Both the position numbers and the translations under genes were made by a program. 64,000 nt of DNA from Curtobacterium sp. 9128 (GTDB lineage Bacteria; Actinomycetota; Actinomycetes; Actinomycetales; Microbacteriaceae), in contig NZ_VEAF01000008.1 of the NCBI RefSeq assembly GCF_007673775.1, forward strand, positions 1 to 64,000, read 5' to 3'. Every line of letters starts with the position of its first letter. Positions within the stretch are counted from its first letter, which is position 1. This document shows, piece after piece, positions 24,296 to 33,416 of the stretch. A model generated the notes under the pieces. That model was not told the DNA's origin and made no database searches. It saw only the letters and a program-made list of their open reading frames with translations.

Positions 24296-25329
24296 CAGGC
24301 AGGCACCGACGTGCGAACGAGCGGGATGACCTGTTCGCCGAAACGCTCCATCTCCTCGAGCTGCGGGGAGAACTGCAGCAGCAGGGTGTCGACCCCGGCG
24401 TCCTCGTACTCGCGGATCCGCGCCGCGACCTGCTCGGGCGTCCCGACGAACTGCGGCCGGAGCCCGCGGTTCGAGACGGAGTAGTCCTCGAGCGAGGGCA
24501 CGTGCTCGAGCTGCGACTTGGAGATGAAGTCCTGGTACGACTCGTACGCCCTGCCGTGCTGCACGTCGGTGATCCGTGCGAGCTCGGCCTGCGCCTCCTC
24601 CTCGGTCTCGCGGACGATCGCGTACGCGGCCATGCCGAACGCCTCGAACGGCGGCAGCCCGGCCTCGTCACGACGACGACGCATCTCGGCGATCTTCGTC
24701 CGGAGCTCCTCGACGGTGCCGCCGTGGGTCACGTACGCGTCGGCGTAGTGGGTGATGCTCGCCTTGCCCGCCTCGCTCTCGCCGCCGGCGTAGATGCGGG
24801 GTGTCACCCGCGGCTTCGGCTCGAGGTGCGCGTTCTCGACGTCGTAGTACTCGCCGTGGAACGAGTACGGCGTCTGGCGCCACAGCCCCTTCATGACCTC
24901 GACGAACTCCGCCGTGCGCTTGTAGCGGTCGTCGTGCTCGGAGAAGATCCCGCCGTACTGCCGTGCCTCCTCGGCCCACCAGGCGCTCACCACGTTGAAG
25001 GTGAACCGGCCGCCGGAGATGTCGTCGATCGTCGCGGCCTGCTTCGCCGTGACGGCCGGCAGGTGGTACCCGGGGCGCATGGCCGCCATGATCTCGAGCC
25101 GGTCCGTCGTCGCCGCGATGGCCGCGGCGAGCGCCCAGGCCTCGAGGCTCGGCGCCGCGACGCCCTTGATGTCGTTGAGGTTGAGCTCCGGCACCAGCGT
25201 CAGGTCGAAGCCGATGCGCTCGGCGCGCTGCGCCAGGCGCTTGACGTAGTCGAAGGTGACCGGCATGGCCTCGTCGTCGACGTTGCGCAGCCAGCCGCCG
25301 AAGAGCGGGGTCCAGTATCCGAATCGCAC
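24295..25329 (-). CDS. LLM class flavin-dependent monooxygenase (SsuD/SfnG-like)
   Basis: The product has 344 residues with the luciferase-like TIM barrel. Typical segments are FGYWTPLFGG at the start, AMRPGYHLPAVTAKQAATIDDISGGR, FNVVSAWWAEE, and PRIYAGGESEAGK. This is the SsuD/SfnG group, which uses reduced FMN and oxygen to cleave sulfonates or sulfones. No flavin reductase gene is beside it. The GTG start has GAGGA upstream. Coupling with metY supports a role in organosulfur use; the exact substrate is not known. Confidence 0.88.
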   Translation of the reverse strand: MRFGYWTPLFGGWLRNVDDEAMPVTFDYVKRLAQRAERIGFDLTLVPELNLNDIKGVAAPSLEAWALAAAIAATTDRLEIMAAMRPGYHLPAVTAKQAATIDDISGGRFTFNVVSAWWAEEARQYGGIFSEHDDRYKRTAEFVEVMKGLWRQTPYSFHGEYYDVENAHLEPKPRVTPRIYAGGESEAGKASITHYADAYVTHGGTVEELRTKIAEMRRRRDEAGLPPFEAFGMAAYAIVRETEEEAQAELARITDVQHGRAYESYQDFISKSQLEHVPSLEDYSVSNRGLRPQFVGTPEQVAARIREYEDAGVDTLLLQFSPQLEEMERFGEQVIPLVRTSVPA

Positions 25330-25353
25330 GGGGGTTCCTCAGGTGGGGACGGA

Positions 25354-25398
25354 CGGACTGGAGGCTCGGTGCCGGTGGCGAGCCGGGCCTCCAGTCCG
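25354..25398. repeat. Palindromic repeat, family A
   Basis: CGGACTGGAGGCTC at 25354 and GGGCCTCCAGTCCG ending at 25398 are imperfect inverted arms around a GC-rich loop. The element fills the 84-base gap between the ATP-grasp gene and the LLM monooxygenase gene and may fold in RNA as a terminator. Confidence 0.7.
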
Positions 25399-25413
25399 GT
25401 GGGTGGTCAGGTC

Positions 25414-26409
25414 TCAGGCCGTGGTCGCGGCGGCGTACTGCTCCGCCAGGAGCGCACCCAGGTAGCGGGCGATGGAACGCGGGCCGGAGGCGGGCGCGGT
25501 CTCCTCGACGGCGGGGTTGTAGTTCGTGTTCGTGTTGATGTCGTACACGACGTGGCGGCCGTCGGTCGTCTCCATGAACTCGACGCCCGCGATCGTGATG
25601 CGCTGCTCGGCGAGGAACGTGCGGAGCTGCTGCACGAGCGGGTGGTCGGCGGTGACCTCGGTGCGGACAGAGAACGCACTCGGAGCGTCGGTGCCGGGCA
25701 CCTCGCAGACGGCTCCGGCGATGGTCTGCGTCTGTGGGACCTCGCACGCGTCGGCGGGGCAGAGCTCGAAGCTGCCCGCACTCGTGTCGACCCGGACGGC
25801 GTAGACGAACTCGCCGCCGACGAACTCGACGCGGGTGATGAAGGGCTCGCGGGCGGTCAGGTACTCCTGCAGCAGGGTGATGCCGTCGACGGGTTCCTCG
25901 AACTCCGGGCTGTCGACGTAGGCGTCGAACTCGGCGAGCGAGTCGAAGCGGCGGACGCCGAGGCCCTTGCCGCCCTGGTTGTGCTTCGTGATGAACGGGA
26001 CGTCCTGGCCGTCGGTGAAGGCCCGCGCGGCCTGCTTGAGGGTCGTCGTGCCGAACACCGCCGTGGTGCGGGGCACGTCGAACCCGGCGCGCTGGAGCAG
26101 CCCGTGCTGGGCGACCTTCGACACCTCGAGCTCGAGCACGTGGCTGCCGCCGACGACCTGGCGACCGGCGCGCTCGAGGTGGCCGAGGAGTGCGCGGGTG
26201 TACTCCTTGCTGTGCTCGTGGCCGCGCGTGTGGCTGCTCGCGGACATGCGGCTCCAGTAGACGCCGGGCTCGGGCTCTGAGGCCAGGTCGATCTGCCCCT
26301 CGGTGAGGAGGATCTCCTCGACCGGCACCCCCTCGGCCTCGAAGGCGGCGGCGAGCGGCGGGAACCACTCGGGGTTCTCGTGGATGACGTACACGCGCGG
26401 AGTGCTCAC
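25414..26409 (-). CDS. ATP-grasp ligase (RimK/glutathione synthase-like)
   Basis: The product has 331 residues from a GTG. The ATP-grasp fold is visible: the nucleotide-binding lysine in PFITKHNQGGKGLGVRRF, LLQEYL, and the metal-binding end VVYDINTNTNYNP. The N-terminal 100 residues form a pre-ATP-grasp domain (VYVIHENPEWFPPLAAAFEAEG). It should join a carboxylate to an amine or thiol using ATP. It lies upstream of the LLM monooxygenase and metY on the same strand, from which a family A palindrome separates it. The substrate is unknown; a small sulfur-containing peptide is one guess. Confidence 0.8.
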   Translation of the reverse strand: MSTPRVYVIHENPEWFPPLAAAFEAEGVPVEEILLTEGQIDLASEPEPGVYWSRMSASSHTRGHEHSKEYTRALLGHLERAGRQVVGGSHVLELEVSKVAQHGLLQRAGFDVPRTTAVFGTTTLKQAARAFTDGQDVPFITKHNQGGKGLGVRRFDSLAEFDAYVDSPEFEEPVDGITLLQEYLTAREPFITRVEFVGGEFVYAVRVDTSAGSFELCPADACEVPQTQTIAGAVCEVPGTDAPSAFSVRTEVTADHPLVQQLRTFLAEQRITIAGVEFMETTDGRHVVYDINTNTNYNPAVEETAPASGPRSIARYLGALLAEQYAAATTA

Positions 26410-26415
26410 GCGCCC

Positions 26416-26421
26416 ACCCTA
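26416..26421 (-). promoter_or_regulatory. -10 box for leaderless ATP-grasp gene
   Basis: TAGGGT on the minus strand is six bases before the GTG at 26409. Confidence 0.55.
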
Positions 26422-26523
26422 GGCACGCTGTCCGTGCGGGTGCCAGGTGTGTGACGTGGTGTTGCTCGGGGTGGGGCGGGGTGCGGTGTGGAGGCCCCGC
26501 CCCGCGTGGTGCGAGGTTGATCG

Positions 26524-26684
26524 CCTGGTGCGGGCTTCTACGCTCGCACCAGGCGGTCAACGTCGCACCGCCGGTGCCGACCGCGCACCGTGCGAGGTCG
26601 CGCGGCGCGGCGGCCCGGCTGACCGCGCACCGTGCGAGGTCCGCGCAGCGCGGCGGCCCCGCTGACTGCGCACCGTGCGAGGTC
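26524..26684. repeat. Repeat cluster, family B with 42-43 bp tandem units
   Basis: CCTGGTGCG (26524-26532) and CGCACCAGG (26545-26553) form a perfect hairpin. Segment 26546-26574 matches 9014-9042 at 26 of 29 bases. Then 2.5 tandem units starting GACCGCGCACCGTGCGAGGT stand at 26579, 26621 and 26664, ending one base before the regulator stop. The whole gap 26410-26685 (276 bases) holds no gene. Confidence 0.8.
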
Positions 26685-26685
26685 C

Positions 26686-27528
26686 TCAGCGCGCGAAGGT
26701 CTGCTGACCGACGACGCCGAGGAGTTCGAGCTTCTGCGCATCCTCGCTGCCTGCCGGTGCCGTGAAGAGCAGCAGGGCCTGGGTCTGGCTCGAGGTGTGC
26801 AGCACCTGACAGTCGACACTGATCCGGCCGAGCTCGGGGTGCACGAAGGTCTTGTGGTCCTGCCACCGACTCGCGACCTCGTGCAGCGACCAGAGCGCGC
26901 GGAAGGCCGCACTGGCCGCCTCGAGGTCCGCGACGAGGTCCTGCGCGCGCTGGTCTCCGGGCCCGGCCGCACCGACCGCGGCCCGGAGGCTCGCGACCTG
27001 TGCACGAGCGAGTCGGTCGTGCTCCTCCGGCACGAACCGGGCGCGTTCGGAGTCGGACGTGAACCACCGCCACGGCTGGTACCGCTCGTTGCCCGTGAGC
27101 CCGACCGCGCTGCCGAGGAGCGCCACCGCGAGCCGGTTCTCGACCAGGGTCTCCCCGAGGTCGCTGACGACGATCGCCGGAGTGTCCTCGAGTCGGTCGA
27201 GCACGCGGAGGATCGCCGGGTCGACGTGGTCGGCACGGTGCACCCGGGCCGGGGCGTTGTGGCCGGCGAGGCGGAAGAGGTGGTCGCGCTCGTCGAGCGT
27301 GCAGCGCAGGGCCCGCGCGATCGCCTGCACCATCTGCTCCGACGGCTGTGGCCCGCGCTGCTGCTCGAGGCGCGTGTAGTAGTCGGCGCTCATGCCGGCG
27401 AGCGCCGCCACCTCCTCACGGCGGAGGCCCGGTGTCCGCCGGCGAGCCCCGGTCCCGAGTCCGACGTCCTCGGGTCGGAGGAGTTCCCGACGACGTCGGA
27501 GGAAGTCGGCGAGCGCTGGACGGTCCAT
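26686..27528 (-). CDS. XRE-family regulator with MmyB-like ligand domain
   Basis: The product has 280 residues from ATG 27528, with GGGAG upstream. Residues 1-80 are a helix-turn-helix of the XRE type, with the hallmark RRTPGLRREEVAALAGMSADYYTRLEQ. Residues 95-270 match the MmyB-like ligand-binding domain, which binds fatty acid-like molecules. In many actinobacteria such regulators control a divergent short-chain dehydrogenase, as here at 27631. It likely represses that gene and itself. Confidence 0.92.
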   Translation of the reverse strand: MDRPALADFLRRRRELLRPEDVGLGTGARRRTPGLRREEVAALAGMSADYYTRLEQQRGPQPSEQMVQAIARALRCTLDERDHLFRLAGHNAPARVHRADHVDPAILRVLDRLEDTPAIVVSDLGETLVENRLAVALLGSAVGLTGNERYQPWRWFTSDSERARFVPEEHDRLARAQVASLRAAVGAAGPGDQRAQDLVADLEAASAAFRALWSLHEVASRWQDHKTFVHPELGRISVDCQVLHTSSQTQALLLFTAPAGSEDAQKLELLGVVGQQTFAR

Positions 27529-27630
27529 GGCTCCCAGTCTCCTGCGGTGCGGCGCGCTCTGCCAGGGAGCGTCGGTCCCCCGATGTCCGGACCCTGGTCG
27601 GCTGCGGCGGGGTGCTGGATCGTGGTCGGC

Positions 27631-28374
27631 ATGGACATCACCAACGCCACCGTCGTCATCCCCGGCGCGACCTCGGGCATCGGGCTCGGGCTCGCGCTCC
27701 GCCTGCAGCAGGCCGGCAGCACCGTCGTCATCGGCGGACGGCGTCGTGCACGCCTCGACGCACTCGCCGCCGAGCACGGCTTCGACACCGTCGAGCTCGA
27801 CGTCACCGATCCCGGATCGATCGCGGCCGCAGCGGCCTCGGTGACTGCGGCACACCCGGAGCTCGACACGCTGATCACCATGTCGGGCATCATGCGGGGC
27901 GAGGACCTCCGCTCGCCGGAGCACATCGACGACGCGGTCGCGACGGTCGAGACGAACCTGCTCGGGACGATCCGGCTGATCGACGCGTTCCTGCCGCACC
28001 TGCTCACGCGGTCCGCCTCGACCGTGATGACGGTCTCCTCGGGTCTGGCGTTCACGCCGCTCGCCGCGACGCCGACCTACAGCGCCACCAAGGCTGCGGT
28101 GCACTCGTACACGATGTCGCTGCGGCAGCAGCTCACCGGCTCCCCCGTGTCGGTGCTCGAGCTCGCGCCCCCGGCCGTCGCGACCGACCTGATGGGCGAG
28201 GGCGTGGACTTCGGCGGCATGCCGCTCGACGACTTCCTCTCCGAGGTCGTGGCGCTGCTGTCCTCGGGCACGGGGCCGGAGGTCCTCGTCGAGAACGTGC
28301 TGCCGCTGCGGTGGGCCGAGCGGGACGGGACCCAGCAGCAGCTCATCGAGGCGCTGGCCGGGCGGGGGCACTGA
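27631..28374 (+). CDS. Short-chain dehydrogenase (DltE-like SDR)
   Basis: The product has 247 residues. The NAD(P) motif is IPGATSGIGLGLALRL with a following GGRRRARL that favours NADP. The catalytic set is VMTVSSG, then TPTYSATKAAVHSYTM with Tyr and Lys in YSATK. It probably reduces or oxidises an alcohol or carbonyl substrate. The divergent MmyB-type regulator 102 bases away is its likely controller. Confidence 0.9.
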   Translation: MDITNATVVIPGATSGIGLGLALRLQQAGSTVVIGGRRRARLDALAAEHGFDTVELDVTDPGSIAAAAASVTAAHPELDTLITMSGIMRGEDLRSPEHIDDAVATVETNLLGTIRLIDAFLPHLLTRSASTVMTVSSGLAFTPLAATPTYSATKAAVHSYTMSLRQQLTGSPVSVLELAPPAVATDLMGEGVDFGGMPLDDFLSEVVALLSSGTGPEVLVENVLPLRWAERDGTQQQLIEALAGRGH

Positions 28375-28431
28375 GGCGGGCGCGCGCGCGGGCGGTGTGT
28401 CCGCGACGGCACGCGTATGCAGCATGCCACT

Positions 28432-28452
28432 GGACTGGAGGCCTGGCCTCCG
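28432..28452. repeat. Short family A palindrome
   Basis: GGACT is followed by GGAGGCC-T-GGCCTCC (28437-28451), a perfect 7-bp hairpin with a one-base centre, 15 bases before the next start codon. Confidence 0.6.
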
Positions 28453-28465
28453 ACAGCATGGAGGC

Positions 28466-28975
28466 ATGGGGAACGAGGGGTACACCGAGACGACCGGCGC
28501 ATCGCGGCTCTTCCGCGTGCTCGGGATCGCGACCGTCACGGGGAGCGTCGGCGTCGGCGCACTGGTGGCCGTCGTCCCGCCGACTCCGGGCAAGGAGGCC
28601 TCCGGCACTGACCTCGTCATCGCGAGCATCGCGCTCGTCCTCGTGGCCGTGCTCGGGGTGGGGCTCGCGGCGTCCCGGCTCACCGTGCAGGTCGACGACC
28701 TCCTGACGGTCCGCATGACGCCGTGGTACCGGCGCACGATCAACCCGCGCACGATCACCTCGGCGTCCGTGGTCGACCTCCGCGGGAGGGCGGTCGGCGG
28801 TTGGGGCGTCCGGCTCGCTCCGGGTCAGGGCACGGTCGTGCTCATGGACGACGGGCCGGGCGTGCGACTCGGGATCGAGGGCCGACGCGACCTGTCGTTC
28901 CGGTGCGGCGATCCGGAACGGGTCCTCGCCGTGCTGACCAGGCAGGGCGCCGGGACCCCGACGAGCCGGAGCTGA
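28466..28975 (+). CDS. Small membrane protein with two helices (PH-like)
   Basis: The product has 169 residues from ATG 28466, with GGAGG six bases upstream. Two hydrophobic segments lie at about residues 19-40 and 51-73. The rest is a soluble domain with LTVRMTPWYRRTINPRTITSASVVDLR, a pattern seen in small bacterial PH-like membrane proteins. Function is unknown. It stands between the SDR gene and the convergent rsmA. Confidence 0.75.
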   Translation: MGNEGYTETTGASRLFRVLGIATVTGSVGVGALVAVVPPTPGKEASGTDLVIASIALVLVAVLGVGLAASRLTVQVDDLLTVRMTPWYRRTINPRTITSASVVDLRGRAVGGWGVRLAPGQGTVVLMDDGPGVRLGIEGRRDLSFRCGDPERVLAVLTRQGAGTPTSRS

Positions 28976-29010
28976 CGCCGTCGCCGCAGCGGCCGGACCG
29001 GGGAACGCGC

Positions 29011-29862
29011 TCAGCCCGCGGCGGCGAGCACGGTGCGACCCAGGCGGACGAACTCGTCGACGCCGAGTTCCTCGCCGCGGGCCGTCGGCGCGATCCCGGA
29101 CGCTTCGAGCACCTCGGACGCGTGCGCACTGCCCCCGAGCAGCCCGGAGAGCGCCTGGCGCAGCATCTTCCGCCGCTGCTGGAACGCTGCGTCGACGAGG
29201 GCGAACACCCGAGACCGCAGGAGTTCGTCCCCCGGCGGGTCCTTCCGCACGAACCCGACCAGGACGCTGTCGACGTTCGGGACGGGCCAGAACACCTGCC
29301 GACTCACCTGCCCGGCGATCCGCCACTCGCCGTACCAGGCGGCCTTCACGCTCGGCGAACCGTAGACCTTGCTGCCGGGGTCCGCGGCGAGGCGGTAGCC
29401 GACCTCGGCCTGCACCATGACGAGCGACCGCTCGATCGACGGGAAGGTCGCGAGCAGGTGCAGCAGGACGGGCACCGAGACGTTGTACGGCAGGTTCGCG
29501 ACGAGGTGCGTCGGTGCCTCGGGCAGGTCGTCCGCAGACACCCTGAGCGCGTCCTGATGGACCACCCGCAGCCGCGCGTCGGGCTGCATCGCGGCGACCG
29601 TGGTCGGCAGCTGCGCGGCGAGCCGGGCGTCGATCTCGACCGCGGTGACGGGAGCACCGGTCTCGGTCAGGCCGAGGGTCAGGGAACCGAGGCCCGGACC
29701 GACCTCGAGCACCCGCGACTCGGCGGTCACGCCACCGGCTGCCACGATGCGCCGCACCGTGTTGGCGTCGTGCACGAAGTTCTGGCCGAGCTTCTTCGTC
29801 GGGGTGACGTCGAGCTCCGCGGCGAGGTCGCGGATCTCGGCGGGACCCAGCAGCGCGCTCAC
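29011..29862 (-). CDS. rsmA: 16S rRNA dimethyladenosine transferase
   Basis: The product has 283 residues from a GTG that overlaps the tatD stop (GTGA). The SAM motif is [15 protein letters not shown] at about 51-65; [10 protein letters not shown] and [13 protein letters not shown] (the NLPY catalytic motif) are diagnostic of KsgA/RsmA. It dimethylates two adenines near the 3' end of 16S rRNA during 30S assembly; loss gives kasugamycin resistance. It is last in the run metG-tatD-rsmA, which is common in actinobacteria. Confidence 0.96.
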   Translation of the reverse strand: MSALLGPAEIRDLAAELDVTPTKKLGQNFVHDANTVRRIVAAGGVTAESRVLEVGPGLGSLTLGLTETGAPVTAVEIDARLAAQLPTTVAAMQPDARLRVVHQDALRVSADDLPEAPTHLVANLPYNVSVPVLLHLLATFPSIERSLVMVQAEVGYRLAADPGSKVYGSPSVKAAWYGEWRIAGQVSRQVFWPVPNVDSVLVGFVRKDPPGDELLRSRVFALVDAAFQQRRKMLRQALSGLLGGSAHASEVLEASGIAPTARGEELGVDEFVRLGRTVLAAAG

Positions 29863-30773
29863 TGTTCGACCGTGATCGGCTGGGCGTCCCACGCACCGTA
29901 GACGAGCTCGGTGTTCGAGGCGATCTGCGCGGCGAGCATCGAGGCGTCGGTCCCGAGGGTGTCGGCCATCGACCGCAGCGTCAGCGGGATGAGGTACGGC
30001 GCGTTCGGCCGGCCGCGGAACGGCGTCGGCGTCAGGTAGGGCGCGTCGGTCTCGACCATCAGCAGGTGCCGCGGCGCGATCTCGAGGGCATCCCGCAGGG
30101 GCTGCGCGTTCTTGAACGTCACCGTGCCGGCGAACGACATGTACCACCCGCGCTCGGCGCACAACCGAGCGAGGTCGGGGCCGCCGGAGAAGCAGTGGAA
30201 CACGGTGCGCTCCGGGGCCCCGACGCGGTCGAGGACCTCGACCACGGCGTCGTGGGCGTCACGGTCGTGGATCGTGAGCGCCAGGTCGTGCTCCTTGGCG
30301 ATCCGGATGTGTTCCTCGAACGACCGGACCTGGGCGTCGCGGCCGTCGTCGCCGGTGCGGAAGAAGTCGAGGCCGGTCTCGCCGATCGCCCGGACGCGTG
30401 GCAGCGACGCGAGCGCCTCGATGCCCGCGAGGTGCTCGTCGAGCAGCCCCTTGGCCGCGAGCTCCGGCGCCTCGTTCGGGTGCAGGGCCACGGCGGCGAG
30501 CACACGGGGCTCCCGCGCGGCGATCTCGGCCGACCACTGCGACGTCGCGAGGTCGGTCCCGACCTGCACGACACCGCGGACCCCGACACTCGAGGCCCGG
30601 TCGAGGTGCTCACGCCAGTCCAGCGCACCCTCGGGACCACCGTCGGCGATCTCCATGTGCGTGTGGTTGTCGTACACGGCCACCACGAGTGCCTCGGGCA
30701 GCGGCGGGTAGGTCAGGTCGCGCTTGGACCCCTCGGCGCCCTCGCCGCGCGACCGCAGGTGGGCGTCGGTCAC
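29859..30773 (-). CDS. tatD: TatD family metal-dependent DNase
   Basis: The product has 304 residues from a GTG that overlaps the metG stop. The metal ligands are seen in [37 protein letters not shown] and [10 protein letters not shown]. It is a 3'-5' nuclease of the TatD/YcfH/YabD group in the cytosol. The 30-residue N-terminal extension before YDNHTHME is polar and not part of the fold. It is coupled to metG and rsmA. Confidence 0.94.
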   Translation of the reverse strand: MTDAHLRSRGEGAEGSKRDLTYPPLPEALVVAVYDNHTHMEIADGGPEGALDWREHLDRASSVGVRGVVQVGTDLATSQWSAEIAAREPRVLAAVALHPNEAPELAAKGLLDEHLAGIEALASLPRVRAIGETGLDFFRTGDDGRDAQVRSFEEHIRIAKEHDLALTIHDRDAHDAVVEVLDRVGAPERTVFHCFSGGPDLARLCAERGWYMSFAGTVTFKNAQPLRDALEIAPRHLLMVETDAPYLTPTPFRGRPNAPYLIPLTLRSMADTLGTDASMLAAQIASNTELVYGAWDAQPITVEQ

Positions 30774-32347
30774 GCTGCGCCCTGCTCCGCCTGCTCGATG
30801 CGCGGGAAGAGCCCAGACGCGAGCGGGGACACGCGCTCGGCGCTCTGCCACTCCCACGCCCGGTCCACGCGCTGGTCGGCGACGGAACCGCCGGCACCGA
30901 TCGACTCCCAGAGCTTCTGGGTGGCCTTCGGCATCACCGGCGAGATCAGCACGTTCACGGTGCCGAGACCACGCAGGGCCGTCGCGAGCACGGTGCCGAG
31001 GCGGGCGCGACGGGCGTCGTCCTTCGCCAGCGCCCACGGCTCCTGCTCCGTGATGTAGCCGTTCAGGGCGTCGACGAGCTCCCACACCGCAGCGATCGCG
31101 TCGTGCGGCGCGAAGGCACCGATCGCCGCGTCCGCCCGCTCGGTGACGGAGACGGCGAGTGCGTCGATCGTCCGATCGGACTCGGTCAGGTCGCCGCGCT
31201 CGGGCACGGCACCGTCGAAGTACTTCTGCAGCATCGCGACCAGGCGCGAGGCGAGGTTGCCGAAACCGTTCGCCAGGTCGGCGGAGTAGCGCGCGGAGAT
31301 GTCCTCCCAGCTGAAGTTGCCGTCCTGCCCGAACGTGATCGCGCGGAGGAAGTAGTACCGGAAGGCGTCGGAGCCGAACGTGTCGGTGATCTCCGACGGC
31401 GCGATGCCCGTCAGCTTCGACTTCGACATCTTCTCGCCGCCGACGAGCAGCCAGCCGTGCCCGAAGACGCGCTCCGGCACGGGCAGCCCGGCGGCCATGA
31501 GCATCGCCGGCCAGATCACGGCGTGGAACCGGGCGATGTCCTTGCCCACGATGTGCACGCTCGGCCACAGGCGCCGGAACGCCTCGTCGTCGTCGCTGCC
31601 GTAGCCGAGCGCCGTGACGTAGTTCAGGAGCGCGTCGAACCAGACGTACAGCACGTGGTCGTGGTCCCACGGGATCGTGATGCCCCAGTCGAAGCTCGAC
31701 CGCGAGATCGACAGGTCGCGCAGGCCCTGCTTGACGAAGGAGACGATCTCGTTGCGGACGCTCTCCGGCTGGATGAACTGCGGGTTCGACTCGTAGAGGT
31801 CGAGCAGCCGCTGCTCGAAGTCCGACATGCGGAAGAAGTAGTTGCGCTCGGACAGGACCTCGACCGGGATGGAGTGGATCGCGCAGACCTGCTGGCCTTC
31901 GTACGCACCGGTACCGGGGACGAGGTCGCTCGGCTGCTTGTACTCCTCGCACCCCACGCAGTAGAAGCCCTCGAACTCACCCGCGTAGATGTAGCCGTCG
32001 TCGTACAGCTTCTGCAGGAACGCCGTCACGCCGCGCTCGTGCCGTTCGTCCGTGGTGCGGATGAAGTCGTCGTTGGCGACGTCGACCGTGTTGAGCAGGG
32101 GCTTCCAGGCGTCGGTGACGAGCCGGTCCGCCCACTCCTTCGGGGTGACGTCGTTGGCACTGGCGGTGCGCAGGATCTTCTGCCCGTGCTCGTCGGTACC
32201 GGTGAGCAGCCACGTGTCGTCCCCACGCTGCCGGTGCCAGCGCGCGAGGACGTCCGCGGCGACCTCGGTGTAGGCGTGCCCGATGTGCGGCACGTCGTTC
32301 ACGTAGAAGATCGGCGTGGTGATGCTGAACGAGGACCCGTCGGACAT
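30770..32347 (-). CDS. metG: Methionyl-tRNA synthetase
   Basis: The product has 525 residues, the short form without a C-terminal tRNA-binding domain. HIGH motif: PHIGHAYTEV; KMSKS motif: GGEKMSKSKLTG. The insert contains a CVGCEEYKQ segment, so one half of a zinc knuckle is present. It charges initiator and elongator tRNA-Met. The ATG at 32347 has TAGGAT seven bases upstream; in-frame residues further upstream were rejected for this reason. Confidence 0.96.
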   Translation of the reverse strand: MSDGSSFSITTPIFYVNDVPHIGHAYTEVAADVLARWHRQRGDDTWLLTGTDEHGQKILRTASANDVTPKEWADRLVTDAWKPLLNTVDVANDDFIRTTDERHERGVTAFLQKLYDDGYIYAGEFEGFYCVGCEEYKQPSDLVPGTGAYEGQQVCAIHSIPVEVLSERNYFFRMSDFEQRLLDLYESNPQFIQPESVRNEIVSFVKQGLRDLSISRSSFDWGITIPWDHDHVLYVWFDALLNYVTALGYGSDDDEAFRRLWPSVHIVGKDIARFHAVIWPAMLMAAGLPVPERVFGHGWLLVGGEKMSKSKLTGIAPSEITDTFGSDAFRYYFLRAITFGQDGNFSWEDISARYSADLANGFGNLASRLVAMLQKYFDGAVPERGDLTESDRTIDALAVSVTERADAAIGAFAPHDAIAAVWELVDALNGYITEQEPWALAKDDARRARLGTVLATALRGLGTVNVLISPVMPKATQKLWESIGAGGSVADQRVDRAWEWQSAERVSPLASGLFPRIEQAEQGAA

Positions 32348-32354
32348 GCCGACC

Positions 32355-32360
32355 ATCCTA
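32355..32360 (-). promoter_or_regulatory. -10 box for leaderless metG-tatD-rsmA operon
   Basis: TAGGAT on the minus strand is seven bases before the metG ATG at 32347. Confidence 0.6.
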
Positions 32361-32479
32361 CGGGCGGCCGGGAGCCGCATGACGCGGCCGCGACGGGCTG
32401 TGGAGAACCCGACCCGGGGTCGCCACGGTGCGGAGCGCGCAGCCGCCGCGCGCCTGTCGGGGCCGAGCCGAGCCTCCCG

Positions 32480-33310
32480 TCAGCGTGCCGCCAGCGCACC
32501 TTCGTACAGGTCGCGCTTCGACAGGCCCGTCGCGTCCGCGACGGCGGCTGAGGCTTCCTTCATCCGGGTACCGGCTGCGACCCGCTCGAGGACCAGGCGC
32601 ACACCTTCGTCGATGGAGACCTCGTCGACCGAGCCGGACGCCCCGGCGACCACGACGCAGATCTCGCCCTTCACGCCCTCGGCCGCCCACGCGGCGAGCG
32701 AGCCGAGCGAGCCGCGCTCCACCTCCTCGTAGAGCTTCGTGAGTTCGCGGCAGACCACCGCTCGGCGCGACTCGCCGAACGCGGCGGCCATGTCCGTCAG
32801 CGTGTCCGCCAGCCGGTGGGGCGACTCGAAGAAGACCATCGTCCGCTGTTCGCCCGCGAGCCCCTCGAACGCGCGACGGCGCTCCCCCGACTTCCGCGTC
32901 GGGAACCCCTCGAACGTGAACCGGTCCGTCGGCAGCCCGGACACGGCGAGCGCCATGAGCACCGCGGACGGGCCTGGAAGCGCCGTGACGGTCACGCCGG
33001 CTGCCGCAGCGGCCTCGACCAGCGGGAACCCCGGGTCGCTGATCGCCGGCATCCCGGCGTCGGTGAGCACGACGACGTCCTCGTCCCGCGCCAGTTCCAC
33101 CACCTCGGCCGCACGGGCGCGCTCGTTGTGCTCGTGCAGGGCGATGAGGCGCGGCCGGTTCTCGATGCCGAGGGCCCGCATCAGGTGGATGGCGGTGCGG
33201 GTGTCCTCCGCAGCCACGACGGTCGCGTTCGACAGGGTCTCGACGAGGCGGCGCGACGCGTCGCCGAGGTTGCCGATGGGCGTTGCTGCGAGGACGATCA
33301 CGGGCTCCAT
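32480..33310 (-). CDS. rsmI: 16S rRNA 2'-O-ribose methyltransferase RsmI
   Basis: The product has 276 residues. It begins VIVLAATPIGNLGDAS and contains AAEDTRTAIHLM, LTDAGMPAISDPG, and ALPGPSAVLMAL, which are RsmI/tetrapyrrole methylase signatures. It methylates C1402 of 16S rRNA with SAM. Its start is 107 bases from the divergent protein mannosyltransferase, a gene pair that is conserved in actinobacteria. The stop overlaps a half copy of the family A repeat (AGCCTCCCGTCA at 32471). Confidence 0.95.
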   Translation of the reverse strand: MEPVIVLAATPIGNLGDASRRLVETLSNATVVAAEDTRTAIHLMRALGIENRPRLIALHEHNERARAAEVVELARDEDVVVLTDAGMPAISDPGFPLVEAAAAAGVTVTALPGPSAVLMALAVSGLPTDRFTFEGFPTRKSGERRRAFEGLAGEQRTMVFFESPHRLADTLTDMAAAFGESRRAVVCRELTKLYEEVERGSLGSLAAWAAEGVKGEICVVVAGASGSVDEVSIDEGVRLVLERVAAGTRMKEASAAVADATGLSKRDLYEGALAAR

Positions 33311-33314
33311 TGTC

Positions 33315-33383
33315 GTCGCAGCGGGCCAGGACGCCGCATCCGCATGTCGCAGCGAGCCAGGACGCCGCATCCGCCCGTCGCAG
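33315..33383. repeat. 31-bp tandem repeat between rsmI and pmt
   Basis: A 31-bp unit beginning GTCGCAGCG and ending near CGCATCCGC stands at 33315 and 33346, with a seven-base third start at 33377. The copies differ at three positions. It fills most of the divergent promoter region. Confidence 0.8.
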
Positions 33384-33404
33384 ACAGCCCCGAAGCGGCG
33401 TCCG

Positions 33405-33410
33405 TAGGAT
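33405..33410 (+). promoter_or_regulatory. -10 box for leaderless pmt transcript
   Basis: TAGGAT is followed by six bases and the GTG at 33417. CAGACA, 18 bases upstream (33381-33386), could be a weak -35. Confidence 0.6.
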
Positions 33411-33416
33411 GCTCCG

